A stretch of 64,000 nucleotides of DNA, taken from positions 21,809,017-21,873,016 of the forward strand of contig NC_092241.1 in assembly GCF_036320965.1 (NCBI RefSeq). Direction: 5' to 3'. The first letter of the stretch is position 1. Every line of letters starts with the position of its first letter. Positions 31,725 through 42,130 of this stretch are shown here, piece by piece. A program made the position numbers and the translations under genes. Source of the stretch: Panulirus ornatus (Eukaryota; Arthropoda; Malacostraca; Decapoda; Palinuridae). A model generated the notes under the pieces. It had not been told where the DNA came from. It worked only from the letters and a program-made list of their open reading frames with translations, and searched no databases.

Positions 31725-31734
31725 TATTTATTTA
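31629..31734. repeat. (TA)n array
   Basis: This array lies between the 3' end of the Penelope-like remnant and the 3' tail of a minus-strand LINE. It marks the left edge of the 4.68-kb duplicated unit. Confidence 0.95.
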
Positions 31735-33318
31735 TTTTGCTTTGTCGCTGTCTCCCGCGTTAGCGAGGTAGCGCAAGGAAACAGACGAAAGAATGGCCCA
31801 TACCACCCACATACACATGTATATACTTAAACGTCCACATACGCAAATATACATACCTATACACCTCAATGTACACATATATATATACACATAGAGACAC
31901 ATACATATATACACATGTACATAATTCATACTGTCTGCCTTTATTTAATCCCATCGCCACCTCGCCGCATTTGAATAACAGCCCCCTTCCCCCCTCATGT
32001 GTGCGAGGTAGCGCTAGGAAAAGACAACAAAGGCCCCATTCGCTCACACTCAGTCTCTAGATGTCATGTAATAATGCACCGAAACCACAACTCCCTTTCC
32101 ACATCCAAGCCCCACACAACTTTCCATGGTTTACGCCAGACGCTTCACATACCCTCGTTCAATCCATTGACAGCACGTCGACCCCGGTATACCACGTCGT
32201 TCCAATTCACTCGATTTCTTGCACGCCTTTCACCCTCCTGCATGTTCAGGACCAGATCACTCAAAATATTTTTCACTCTATCTTTCCACCTCCAATTTGG
32301 TCTCCCACTTCTCCTGGTTCCCTCCACCTCTGACACATATATCCTCTTGGTCAATCTTTCCTCACACATTCTCTCCATGTGACCAAACCATTTCAAAACA
32401 CCCTCTTCTGCTCTCTCAACCACACTCTTTTTATTTCCGCACATCTCTCTTACCCTTACATTACTTACTCGATCAAACCACCTCACACCACATATTGTCC
32501 TTAAACATCTCATTTCCAGCACATCCACCCTCCTGCGCACAACTCTATCCATAGCACGCCTCGCAGCCGTACAACATTGTTGGAACCACTATTCCTTCAA
32601 ACATACACATTTTTGCTTTCCGAGATAATGTTCTCGACTTCCAAACATTCTTCAAGGCTCCCAGAACTCTCGCCCCCTCCCCCACCCTATGATTCACTTC
32701 CGCTTCCATGGTTCCATCCGCTGCCAGATCCACTCCCAGATATCTAAAACACTTTACTTCCTCCAGTTTTCTCCATTCAAACTTACCTCACAATTGACTT
32801 GACCCTCAACCCTACTGTACCTAATAACCTTGCTCTTATTCACATTTTCTCTTAACTTTCTTCTTTCACACACTTTACTAAACTCAGTCACCAGCTTCTG
32901 CAGTTTCTCACATGAATCAGCCACCAGCGCTGTATCATCAGCGAACAACAACTGACTCACTTCCCAAGCTCTCTCATAAACAACAGACTGCATACTTGAC
33001 CCTCTTTCCAAAACTCTTGCATTCAACTCCCTAACAACCCCATCCATAAACAAATTAAACAACCATGGAGATATCACACACCCCTGCCGCAAACCTACAT
33101 TCACTGAGAATCAATCACTTACCTCTCTTCCTACACGCACACATGCCTTACATCCTCGATAAAAACTTTTCACCGTTTCCAACAACTTGTCTCCCACACC
33201 ATATATTCTTAATACCTTCCACAGAGACACTCTAACAACTCTATCATATGCCTTCTCCAGATCCATAAATGCTACATACAAATCAATTTGCTGTTATAAG
33301 TATTTCTCACAAATATTC
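31735..33318 (-). mobile_element. RTE-type LINE, head-to-head pair, minus arm (copy A)
   Basis: It covers the long 3' UTR (31,740-32,145), the C-terminal domain and the reverse transcriptase back to KNICEKYL. It is broken by a small deletion at YGCEAC..YG (near 32,550) and by a one-base loss in a T run near 32,770. FADD is kept. At 33,318 its truncated 5' end meets the truncated 5' end of a plus-strand copy. Confidence 0.9.
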
Positions 33319-34308
33319 TTCAAAGTGTGTGAATGAAGAAAGCTGAGAGTAAATTTGAATAAGAACAAGATTATTAGGTACAGTAGGGTTGAGGGTCAAG
33401 TCAACTGGGAGGTAAGTTTGTATGGAGAGAAACTTGGGGAAGTGAAGTGGTTTAGATATCTGGGAGTGGATTTGGCAGCGGATGGAACCATGGAAGCGGA
33501 GGTGAATCATATAGTGGTGGAGGGGGTAAAAATTTTGGGAGCCTTGAAGAATGTGTGGAAGTCGAGAGCATTATCTCGGAAAGAAAAAATGGGTATGTTT
33601 GAATGAATAGTTGTTTCAACAATGTTGTATGGTTGTGAGGCGTAGGCTATATGGATAGAGTTGTGCGCAGGAGGGTGGATGTGCTGGAAATGAGATGTTT
33701 GAGGACAATATCTGGTGTGAGGTGGTTTGATCAAGTTAGTATTAATAGGGTAAGAGAGATGTGTGGTAATAAAAAGAGTGTGGTTGAGAGAGCAGGGGAG
33801 GTTCTTTTGAAATGGTTTGGTCACATGGAGAGAATGAGCGAGGAAAAATTGACCAAGAGGATATATGTGTCAGAGGTGGTGGGAACCAGGAGAAGTGGGA
33901 GACCAAATTAGAGGTGGAAAGATGAAGTGAAAAAGATTTTGAATGATCTGGTCCTGAACATGCAGGAGGGTGAAAGGCTTGCAAGGAATAGAATGAATTG
34001 GAACGATGTGGTATACCGGGTCGACGTGCTGTCAATGGATTGAACGAGGGCATGTGAAGCGTCTGGGGTAAACCCTGGATAATTCTGTGGGGCTTGGATG
34101 TGGAAAGGGAGCTGTGGTTTCGGTGCGTTATTACATGACAGCTGGAGAATGAGTGTGAGGGAATGGGGCCTTTGTTGTCTTTTCCTAGTGCTCGCACACA
34201 TGAGGAGGGAGGGGGTTGTTATTTCATGTGTGGCGAGGTGGCGATGGAAATGCATAAAGGCAGACAGTATGAATCATGTACATGTGCATGTATGTATATG
34301 TCGGTGTG

Positions 34309-34397
<89 letters not shown>

Positions 34398-34533
34398 GTT
34401 GAGGTGTATAGGTATGTATATTTGTGTGTGTGGACGTGTATGTATTTACATGTGTAGGTGGCTGAGTCGGGCCATTCTTTCGTCTGTTTCCTTGCGCTTC
34501 CTCGCAAACGCGGGAGACAGAGAGAAAGCAAAA

Positions 34534-34535
<2 letters not shown>
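33319..34535 (+). mobile_element. RTE-type LINE, head-to-head pair, plus arm (copy A)
   Basis: It begins at KVCE*RKLRVNLNKNK and runs through [10 protein letters not shown], the C-terminal domain and a long 3' UTR. Stops and a frame change near 33,645 break it. An 80-bp TA expansion sits inside the 3' UTR at 34,315-34,396, where other copies have only a short TATATATG stretch. Confidence 0.9.
34315..34396. repeat. (TA)n expansion inside a LINE 3' UTR
   Basis: The array lies between GTGTATGTG and CGTTGAGGTG of the long 3' UTR. Other copies carry about 10 bp of TA there. The duplicate array is at 38,995-39,074. Confidence 0.95.

Positions 34536-34599
<64 letters not shown>
34536..34599. repeat. 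(TA)n array between two plus-strand LINEs
   Basis: This is the tail of the LINE on the left. It abuts the truncated reverse transcriptase start of the LINE on the right. Confidence 0.97.
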
Positions 34600-34605
<6 letters not shown>

Positions 34606-36303
34606 ACAAAGGCAAAGGGGATAAGAGTGAGTGCTCAAATTACAGAGGTATAAGTTTGTTCAGTATTCCTGGTAAATTATATGAGAGGGTATTGATTGAG
34701 AGGGTGAAGGCATGTACAGAGCATCAGATTGGGGAAGAGCAGTGTGCTTTCAGAAGTGGTAGAGGATGTGTGGATCAGGTGTTTGCTTTGAAGAATGTAT
34801 GTGAGAAGTACTTAGAAAAGCAAATGGATTTGTATGTAACATTTATGGATCTGGAGAAGGCATATGACAGAATTGATAGAGATGCTCTGTGGAAGGTATT
34901 AAGAATATATTGTGTGGGAGGCAAGTTGTTAGAAGCAGTGAAAAGTTTTTATCGAGGATGTAAGGCATGTGTACGTGTAGGAAGAGAGGAAAGTGATTGG
35001 TTGTCAGTGAATGTAGGTTTGCGGCAGGGGTGTGTGATGTCTCCATGGTTGTTTAATTTGTTTATGGATGGGGTTGTTAGGGAGGTGAATGCAAGAGTTT
35101 TGGAAAGAGGGGCAAGTATGAAGTCTGTTGTGGATGAGAGAGCTTGGGAAGTGAGTCAGTTGTTGTTCGCTGATGATACAGCGCTGGTGGCTGATCCATG
35201 TGAGAAACTGCAGAAGCTGGTGACTGAGTTTGGTAAAGTGTGTGAAAGAAGAAAGTTAAGAGTAAATGTGAATAAGAGCAAGGTTATTAGGTACAGTAGG
35301 GTTGAGGGTCAAGTCAATTGGGAGGTAAGTTTGAATGGAGAAAAACTGGAGGAAGCAAAGTGTTTTAGATATCTGGGAGTGGATCTGGCAGCGGATGGAA
35401 CCATGCAAGCGGAAATGAATCATAGGGTGGGGGAGGGGGCGAAAATCCTGGGAGCCTTGAAGAATGTGTGGAAGTCGAGAACATTATCTCGGAAAGCAAA
35501 AATGGGTATGTTTGAAGGAATAATGGTTCCAACAATGTTGTATGGTTGCGAGGCGTGGGCTATGGATAGAGTTGTGCGCAGGAGGGTGGATGTGCTGGAA
35601 ATGAGATGTTTGAGGACAATGTGTGGTGTGAGGTGGTTTGATCGAGTAAGTAATGTAAGGGTAAGAGAGATGTGTGGAAATGAAAAGAGCGTGGTTGAGA
35701 GAGCAGAAGAGGGTGTTTTAAAATGGTTTGGGCACATGGAGAGAATGAGTGAGGAAATATTGACCAAGAGGATATATGTGTCGGAGGTGGAGGGAACGAG
35801 GAGAAGTGGGAGACCAAATTGGAGGTGGAAAGATGGAGTGAAAAAGATTTTGTGTGATCGGGGCCTGAACATGCAGGAGGGTGAAAGGCAGGCAAGGAAT
35901 AGAGTGAATTGGATCGATGTGGTATACCGGGGTTGACGTGCTGTCAGTGGATTGAATCAGGGCATGTGAAGCGTCTGGGGTAAACCATAGAAAGGTGTGT
36001 GGGGCCTGGATGCGGAAAGGTAGTTGTGGTTTCGGGCATTATTGCGTGACAGCTGGAGACTGAGTGTGAATGAATGGGGCCTTTGTTGTCTTTTCCTAGT
36101 GCTACCTCGCACACATGAGGGGGGAGGGGGATGGTATTCCATATGTGGCGAGGTGGCGATGGGAATGAATAGGGGCAGACAGTGTGAATTGTGTGCATGG
36201 GTATATATGTATGTGTCTGTGTGCGCATATATATGTGTACATTGAGATGTATATGTATGTATATTTGCGTGTGTGGGCGTGTGTGTGTGTACATTGTATA
36301 TGG

Positions 36304-36306
<3 letters not shown>
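34600..36306 (+). mobile_element. RTE-type LINE, reverse transcriptase to 3' UTR (copy A, 3' end cut)
   Basis: It starts at [15 protein letters not shown] against a TA array and is uninterrupted to its YRG-stop. The long 3' UTR is cut at 36,306 by the duplication junction, so this copy lacks the terminal hairpin and tail. It is identical over its whole length to 39,280-40,986. Confidence 0.93.
34602..35936 (+). CDS. RTE-type reverse transcriptase ORF fragment, 444 aa
   Basis: This is an unbroken frame of a non-LTR reverse transcriptase, which would copy element RNA at the nicked target. Motifs in order are SNYRGISL (residues 12-19), [10 protein letters not shown] (83-92), [11 protein letters not shown] (141-151), the FADD catalytic box (189-192), [21 protein letters not shown] and the C-terminal [10 protein letters not shown] and RPNWRWKDG. 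The endonuclease and the first part of the reverse transcriptase are missing, so it cannot be active alone. The frame stays open leftward through the TA array, so the ATG at 34,602 is only the first in LINE sequence. It ends at YRG through a TCGACG-to-TTGACG change. Confidence 0.85.
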
Positions 36307-36386
<80 letters not shown>

Positions 36387-36410
36387 TATATATATATATA
36401 TACATATTTA
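36307..36410. repeat. (TA)n array at the duplication junction
   Basis: It joins the cut 3' UTR of copy A to the TA tail of the minus-strand LINE that opens copy B. It holds two imperfect steps (ATAATATA and ATTATATG). Confidence 0.95.
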
Positions 36411-37998
36411 TTTATTTTGCTTTGTCGCTGTCTCCCGCGTTAGCGAGGTAGCGCAAGGAAACAGACGAAAGAATGGCCCATACCACCCACATACACATGT
36501 ATATACTTAAACGTCCACATACGCAAATATACATACCTATACACTCAATGTACACATATATATATACACATAGAGACACATACATATATACACATGTACA
36601 TAATTCATACTGTCTGCCTTTATTTAATCCCATCGCCACCTCGCCGCATTTTGAATAACAGCCCCCTCCCCCCTCATGTGTGCGAGGTAGCGCTAGGAAA
36701 AGACAACAAAGGCCCCATTCGCTCACACTCAGTCTCTAGATGTCATGTAATAATGCACCGAAACCACAACTCCCTTTCCACATCCAAGCCCCACACAACT
36801 TTCCATGGTTTACGCCAGACGCTTCACAAACCCTCGTTCAATCCATTGACAGCACGTCGACCCCGGTATACCACGTCGTTCCAATTCACTCGATTTCTTG
36901 CACGCCTTTCACCCTCCTGCATGTTCAGGACCAGATCACTCAAAATATTTTTCACTCCATCTTTCCACCTCCAATTTGGTCTCCCACTTCTCCGGGTTCC
37001 CTCCACCTCTGACACATATACCCTCTTGGTCAATCTTTCCTCACACATTCTCTCCATGTGACCAAACCATTTCAAAACACCCTCTTCTGCTCTCTCAACC
37101 ACACTCTTTTTATTTCCGCACATCTCTCTTACCCTTACATTACTTACTCGATCAAACCACCTCACACCACATATTGTCCTTAAACATCTCATTTCCAGCA
37201 CATACACCCTCCTGCGCACAACTCTATCCATAGCACGCCTCGCAGCCGTACAACATTGTTGGAACCACTATTCCTTCAAACATACCCATTTTTGCTTTCC
37301 GAGATAATGTTCTCGACTTCCAAACATTCTTCAAGGCTCCCAGAACTCTCGCCCCCTCCCCCAACCTATTATTCACTTCCGCTTGCATGGTTCCATCCGC
37401 TGCCAGATCCACTCCGAGATATCTAAAACACTTTACTTCCTCCAGTTTTTCTCCATTCAAACTTACCTCACAATTGACTTGACCCTCAACCCTACTGTAC
37501 CTAATAACCTTGCTCTTATTCACATTTACTCTTAACTTTCTTCTTTCACACACTTTACCAAACTCAGTCACCAGCTTCTGCAGTTTCTCACATGAATCAG
37601 CCACCAGCGCTCTATCATCAGCGAACAACAACTGACTCACTTCCCAAGCTCTCTCATCCACAACAGACTGCATACTTGCCCCTCTTTCCAAAACTCTTGC
37701 ATTCACCTCCCTAACAACCCAATCCATAAACAAATTAAAAAACCATGGAGATATCACACACCCCTGCCGCAAACCTACATTCACTGAGAACCAATCACTT
37801 TCCTCTCTTCCTACACGCACACATGCCTTACATCCTCGATAAAAACTTTTCACCGCTTCCAACAACTTGCCTCCCACACCATATATTCTTAATACCTTCC
37901 ACAGAGACACTCTGTCAACTCTATCATATGCCTTCTCCAGATCCATAAATGCTACATACAAATCCATTTGCTTTTCTAAGTATTTCTCACAAATATTC
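36411..37998 (-). mobile_element. RTE-type LINE, head-to-head pair, minus arm (copy B)
   Basis: This is the duplicate of 31,735-33,318 and less damaged. A frame from 37,224 to 38,003 stays open through RQGCVIS, FADDRALVAD and [10 protein letters not shown], and breaks at YGCEACYG like copy A. The shared YGCEAC lesion predates the duplication. Confidence 0.9.
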
Positions 37999-38988
37999 TT
38001 CAAAGTGTGTCAATGAGGAAAGCTGAGAGTAAATTTGAATAAGAGCAAGATTATTAGGTACAGTAGGGTTGAGGGTCAAGTCAACTGGGAGGTAACTTTG
38101 TATGGAGAGAAACTTGGGGAAGTGAAGTGGTTTAGATATCTGGGAGTGGATTTGGCAGCGGATGGAACCATGGAAGCGGAGGTGAATCATATAGTGGTGG
38201 AGGGGGTAAAAATTCTGGAAGCCTTGAAGAATGTGTGGAAGTCGAGAACATTATCTCGGAAAGCAAAAATGGGTATGTTTGAAGGAATAGTTGTTTCAAC
38301 AATGTTGTATGGTTGTGAGGCGTGGGCTATATGGATAGAGTTGTGCGCAGGAGGGTGGATGTGCTGGAAATGAGATGTTTGAGGACAATATCTGGTGTGA
38401 GGTGGTTTGATCAAGGTAGTAATAATAGGGTAAGAGAGATGTGTGGTAATAAAAAGAGTGTTGTTGAGAGAGCAGAGGAGGTTGTTTTGAAATGGTTTAG
38501 TCACATGGAGAGAGTGAGCGAGGAAAAATTGACCAAGAGGATATATGTCTCAGAGGTGGTGGGAACCAGGAGAAGTGGGAGACCAAATTGGAGGTGGAAA
38601 GATGGAGTGAAAAAGATTTTGAGTGATCTGGTCCTGAACATGTAGGAGGGTGAAAGGCGTGCAAGGAATATAATGAATTGGAACGATGTGGTATACCGGG
38701 TCGACGTGCTGTCAATGGCTTGAACGAGGGCATGTGAAGCGTCTGGGGTAAACCCTGGATAATTCTGTGGGGCTTGGATGTGGAAAGGGAGCTGTGGTTT
38801 CGGTGCGTTATTACATGACAGCTGGAGAATGAGTGTGAGGGAATGGGGCCTTTGTTGTCTTCTCCTAGTGCTCGCACACATGAGGGGGGAGGGGTTTGCT
38901 ATTTCATGTGTGGCGAGGTGGCGATGGAAATGAATAAAGGCAGACAGTAGGAATCATGTACATGTGCATGTATGTATATGTCGGTGTG

Positions 38989-39075
<87 letters not shown>

Positions 39076-39211
39076 GTTGAGGTGTATAGGTATGTATATT
39101 TGTGTGTGTGGACGTGTATGTATTTACATGTGTAGGTGGCTGAGTCGGGCCATTCTTTCGTCTGTTTCCTTGCGCTTCCTCGCAAACGCGGGAGACAGAG
39201 AGAAAGCAAAA

Positions 39212-39215
<4 letters not shown>
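37999..39215 (+). mobile_element. RTE-type LINE, head-to-head pair, plus arm (copy B)
   Basis: This is the duplicate of 33,319-34,535. It shares the inserted AT in GGCTATATGGATAG that shifts the frame near 38,330, and has its own stop near 38,643. The internal TA expansion is at 38,995-39,074. Confidence 0.9.
38995..39074. repeat. (TA)n expansion inside a LINE 3' UTR (copy B)
   Basis: This matches 34,315-34,396 with about 2 bp difference in net length. Confidence 0.95.

Positions 39216-39279
<64 letters not shown>
39216..39279. repeat. (TA)n array between two plus-strand LINEs (copy B)
   Basis: This is the duplicate of 34,536-34,599, between the AATGAATATA tail and the AGAATGTACAAAGG start of the next LINE. 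Confidence 0.95.
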
Positions 39280-39285
<6 letters not shown>

Positions 39286-41072
39286 ACAAAGGCAAAGGGG
39301 ATAAGAGTGAGTGCTCAAATTACAGAGGTATAAGTTTGTTCAGTATTCCTGGTAAATTATATGAGAGGGTATTGATTGAGAGGGTGAAGGCATGTACAGA
39401 GCATCAGATTGGGGAAGAGCAGTGTGCTTTCAGAAGTGGTAGAGGATGTGTGGATCAGGTGTTTGCTTTGAAGAATGTATGTGAGAAGTACTTAGAAAAG
39501 CAAATGGATTTGTATGTAACATTTATGGATCTGGAGAAGGCATATGACAGAATTGATAGAGATGCTCTGTGGAAGGTATTAAGAATATATTGTGTGGGAG
39601 GCAAGTTGTTAGAAGCAGTGAAAAGTTTTTATCGAGGATGTAAGGCATGTGTACGTGTAGGAAGAGAGGAAAGTGATTGGTTGTCAGTGAATGTAGGTTT
39701 GCGGCAGGGGTGTGTGATGTCTCCATGGTTGTTTAATTTGTTTATGGATGGGGTTGTTAGGGAGGTGAATGCAAGAGTTTTGGAAAGAGGGGCAAGTATG
39801 AAGTCTGTTGTGGATGAGAGAGCTTGGGAAGTGAGTCAGTTGTTGTTCGCTGATGATACAGCGCTGGTGGCTGATCCATGTGAGAAACTGCAGAAGCTGG
39901 TGACTGAGTTTGGTAAAGTGTGTGAAAGAAGAAAGTTAAGAGTAAATGTGAATAAGAGCAAGGTTATTAGGTACAGTAGGGTTGAGGGTCAAGTCAATTG
40001 GGAGGTAAGTTTGAATGGAGAAAAACTGGAGGAAGCAAAGTGTTTTAGATATCTGGGAGTGGATCTGGCAGCGGATGGAACCATGCAAGCGGAAATGAAT
40101 CATAGGGTGGGGGAGGGGGCGAAAATCCTGGGAGCCTTGAAGAATGTGTGGAAGTCGAGAACATTATCTCGGAAAGCAAAAATGGGTATGTTTGAAGGAA
40201 TAATGGTTCCAACAATGTTGTATGGTTGCGAGGCGTGGGCTATGGATAGAGTTGTGCGCAGGAGGGTGGATGTGCTGGAAATGAGATGTTTGAGGACAAT
40301 GTGTGGTGTGAGGTGGTTTGATCGAGTAAGTAATGTAAGGGTAAGAGAGATGTGTGGAAATGAAAAGAGCGTGGTTGAGAGAGCAGAAGAGGGTGTTTTA
40401 AAATGGTTTGGGCACATGGAGAGAATGAGTGAGGAAATATTGACCAAGAGGATATATGTGTCGGAGGTGGAGGGAACGAGGAGAAGTGGGAGACCAAATT
40501 GGAGGTGGAAAGATGGAGTGAAAAAGATTTTGTGTGATCGGGGCCTGAACATGCAGGAGGGTGAAAGGCAGGCAAGGAATAGAGTGAATTGGATCGATGT
40601 GGTATACCGGGGTTGACGTGCTGTCAGTGGATTGAATCAGGGCATGTGAAGCGTCTGGGGTAAACCATAGAAAGGTGTGTGGGGCCTGGATGCGGAAAGG
40701 TAGTTGTGGTTTCGGGCATTATTGCGTGACAGCTGGAGACTGAGTGTGAATGAATGGGGCCTTTGTTGTCTTTTCCTAGTGCTACCTCGCACACATGAGG
40801 GGGGAGGGGGATGGTATTCCATATGTGGCGAGGTGGCGATGGGAATGAATAGGGGCAGACAGTGTGAATTGTGTGCATGGGTATATATGTATGTGTCTGT
40901 GTGCGCATATATATGTGTACATTGAGATGTATATGTATGTATATTTGCGTGTGTGGGCGTGTGTGTGTGTACATTGTATATGGGTGTGGGTTGTGCCATT
41001 TCTTTGGTCTGTTTCCTTGCGCTACCTCGCAAACGCGGGAGACAGCGACAAAGCAAAATAAATAAAAAAAAG

Positions 41073-41075
<3 letters not shown>
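39280..41075 (+). mobile_element. RTE-type LINE, reverse transcriptase to complete 3' end (copy B)
   Basis: It is identical to 34,600-36,306 and then continues to the true 3' end, with the hairpin box at 41,019-41,048 and a tail of AAATAAATAAAAAAAAGAAA into a TA array. It is one of the best preserved 3' halves in the window. Confidence 0.95.
39282..40616 (+). CDS. RTE-type reverse transcriptase ORF fragment, 444 aa (duplicate)
   Basis: It is identical in sequence and frame to the ORF at 34,602-35,936, with [11 protein letters not shown] and FADD boxes intact. It differs only in that its element retains the 3' terminal hairpin and tail. Without the endonuclease it is not an autonomous element. 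Confidence 0.85.
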
Positions 41076-41145
<70 letters not shown>

Positions 41146-41150
41146 TATAT
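41076..41150. repeat. (TA)n array
   Basis: This is the tail of the plus-strand LINE on its left. It passes through a short T-rich run into a plus-strand SINE. Confidence 0.95.
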
Positions 41151-41283
41151 TTTTCTTTTTTTTTCTTTTTCCAAAACAAGGAAGAGGGAAGGGGGCCAGG
41201 TGATGATATTCCCTCAAAGGTCCAGTCCTGCGTTCTTAACGCTACCTCACTAACGCGGGAAATGGCTAATAGTATGAAAGAAG

Positions 41284-41287
<4 letters not shown>
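41151..41287 (+). mobile_element. SINE-like element, 3' part
   Basis: A pyrimidine-rich run is followed by TTCCAAAACAAGGAAGAGGG, GGGGGCCAGGTGATGATATT, CCCTCAAAGGTCCAG and the hairpin box (41,239-41,266). In this copy the hairpin has one stem mismatch (CTCAC for CTCGC). The 5' head found at 60,686 is absent. The element passes into a TA and T array. Confidence 0.75.

Positions 41288-41341
<54 letters not shown>
41288..41341. repeat. (TA)n plus T run
   Basis: A short TA array is followed by about 26 T residues. The T run reads as the A-rich tail of the minus-strand LINE to the right. Confidence 0.95.
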
Positions 41342-41342
<1 letters not shown>

Positions 41343-41563
41343 ATACTTTGTCGCTGTCTCCCGCGTTTGCGAGGTAGCGCAAGGAAACAGACGAAAGAAA
41401 TGCCCCCCCCCCCCATACACATGTACATACACACGTCCACACACGCAAATATACATACCTACACAGCTTTCCATGGTTTACCCCAGACGCTTCACATGCC
41501 TTGATTCAATCCACTGACAGCACGTCAAACCCTGTATACCACATCGCTCCAATTCACTCTATT

Positions 41564-41565
<2 letters not shown>
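41342..41565 (-). mobile_element. RTE-type LINE, extreme 3' end, short 3' UTR form
   Basis: It consists of the hairpin box, a C-run mutation at 41,402-41,413, the short 3' UTR and the last codons (RNRVNWSDV). It is cut abruptly by a TA array at 41,566 and is the shortest LINE insertion here. Confidence 0.9.

Positions 41566-41650
<85 letters not shown>
41566..41650. repeat. (TA)n array
   Basis: This array separates a severely 5'-truncated LINE on the left from the T-rich tail of another minus-strand LINE end on the right. Confidence 0.97.
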
Positions 41651-41652
<2 letters not shown>

Positions 41653-41822
41653 TTTTTTTTTTTTTCTTTTTTTTTCAAATTATACTTAGTCTCTGTCTCC
41701 CGCTTTAGCGTGGTATCGCAAGGAAATAGACGAAAGAATGGCCCAACCCACCCTCATACACATGTATATATAAATACACGTCCGCCACGCATATATACAT
41801 ACCTATACATTTCAAAGTATAC
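41651..41822 (-). mobile_element. RTE-type LINE, terminal 3' UTR fragment
   Basis: On the minus strand it holds the distal long 3' UTR (TATACTTTGAAATGTATAGG onward) and a mutated hairpin box, with a T-rich tail. It stops at ATACAG (41,822), where unrelated sequence begins. Confidence 0.8.
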
Positions 41823-42130
41823 AGTTTTCTGCTAATTCGCTCTCTCATATCTTATTGATTTGTACAATAACTCTCCGCTTAATTGTACTCGTTGCTAAAT
41901 TTCAGCTACTTGACAAAAGTATATAGATTAGATAAATCCTACCTCCCTTGCAGGATGAATGTTTGGTATTGGATATCACAATTCCGCATTGCATAGAGAT
42001 TGCAGATGATTTCTTTAATTTTTGCATTTTGAGTATATCTGGTCCCGAGCCAGCTATTGATATGTTTTTCAAGAAGATTAATGTAACCCCATTTTCACAG
42101 CGTTTCTTCAAGCTTGTTTTGCGTTTGGTC
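41823..42130 (+). other. Single-copy island with a candidate internal exon
   Basis: This stretch matches none of the repeats. A splice-acceptor-like CTACCTCCCTTGCAG ends at about 41,952. From there an open frame reads DECLVLDITIPHCIEIADDF, then FNFCILSISGPEPAIDMFFK, KINVTPFSQRFF and KLVLRLVNF until the poly-T of the next LINE at about 42,137. I do not recognise the family. A minus-strand frame is also open here, so the coding strand is not proven. Confidence 0.3.

Larger units (their letters stand above)
31630..36306. repeat. 4.68-kb tandem duplication, copy A
   Basis: Sequence from about 31,690 to 36,306 recurs at 36,370-40,986 with a constant offset of 4,680 bp apart from TA-length changes. 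By line-by-line reading the first 2.6 kb (31,740-34,300) differs at about 60 positions, while the following 1.9 kb (34,396-36,306) shows no difference. Confidence 0.95.
36307..40986. repeat. 4.68-kb tandem duplication, copy B
   Basis: This is the second copy of the unit that starts near 31,690. It diverges from copy A at 40,987, where copy B continues into a complete LINE 3' end while copy A enters a TA array. Confidence 0.95.
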
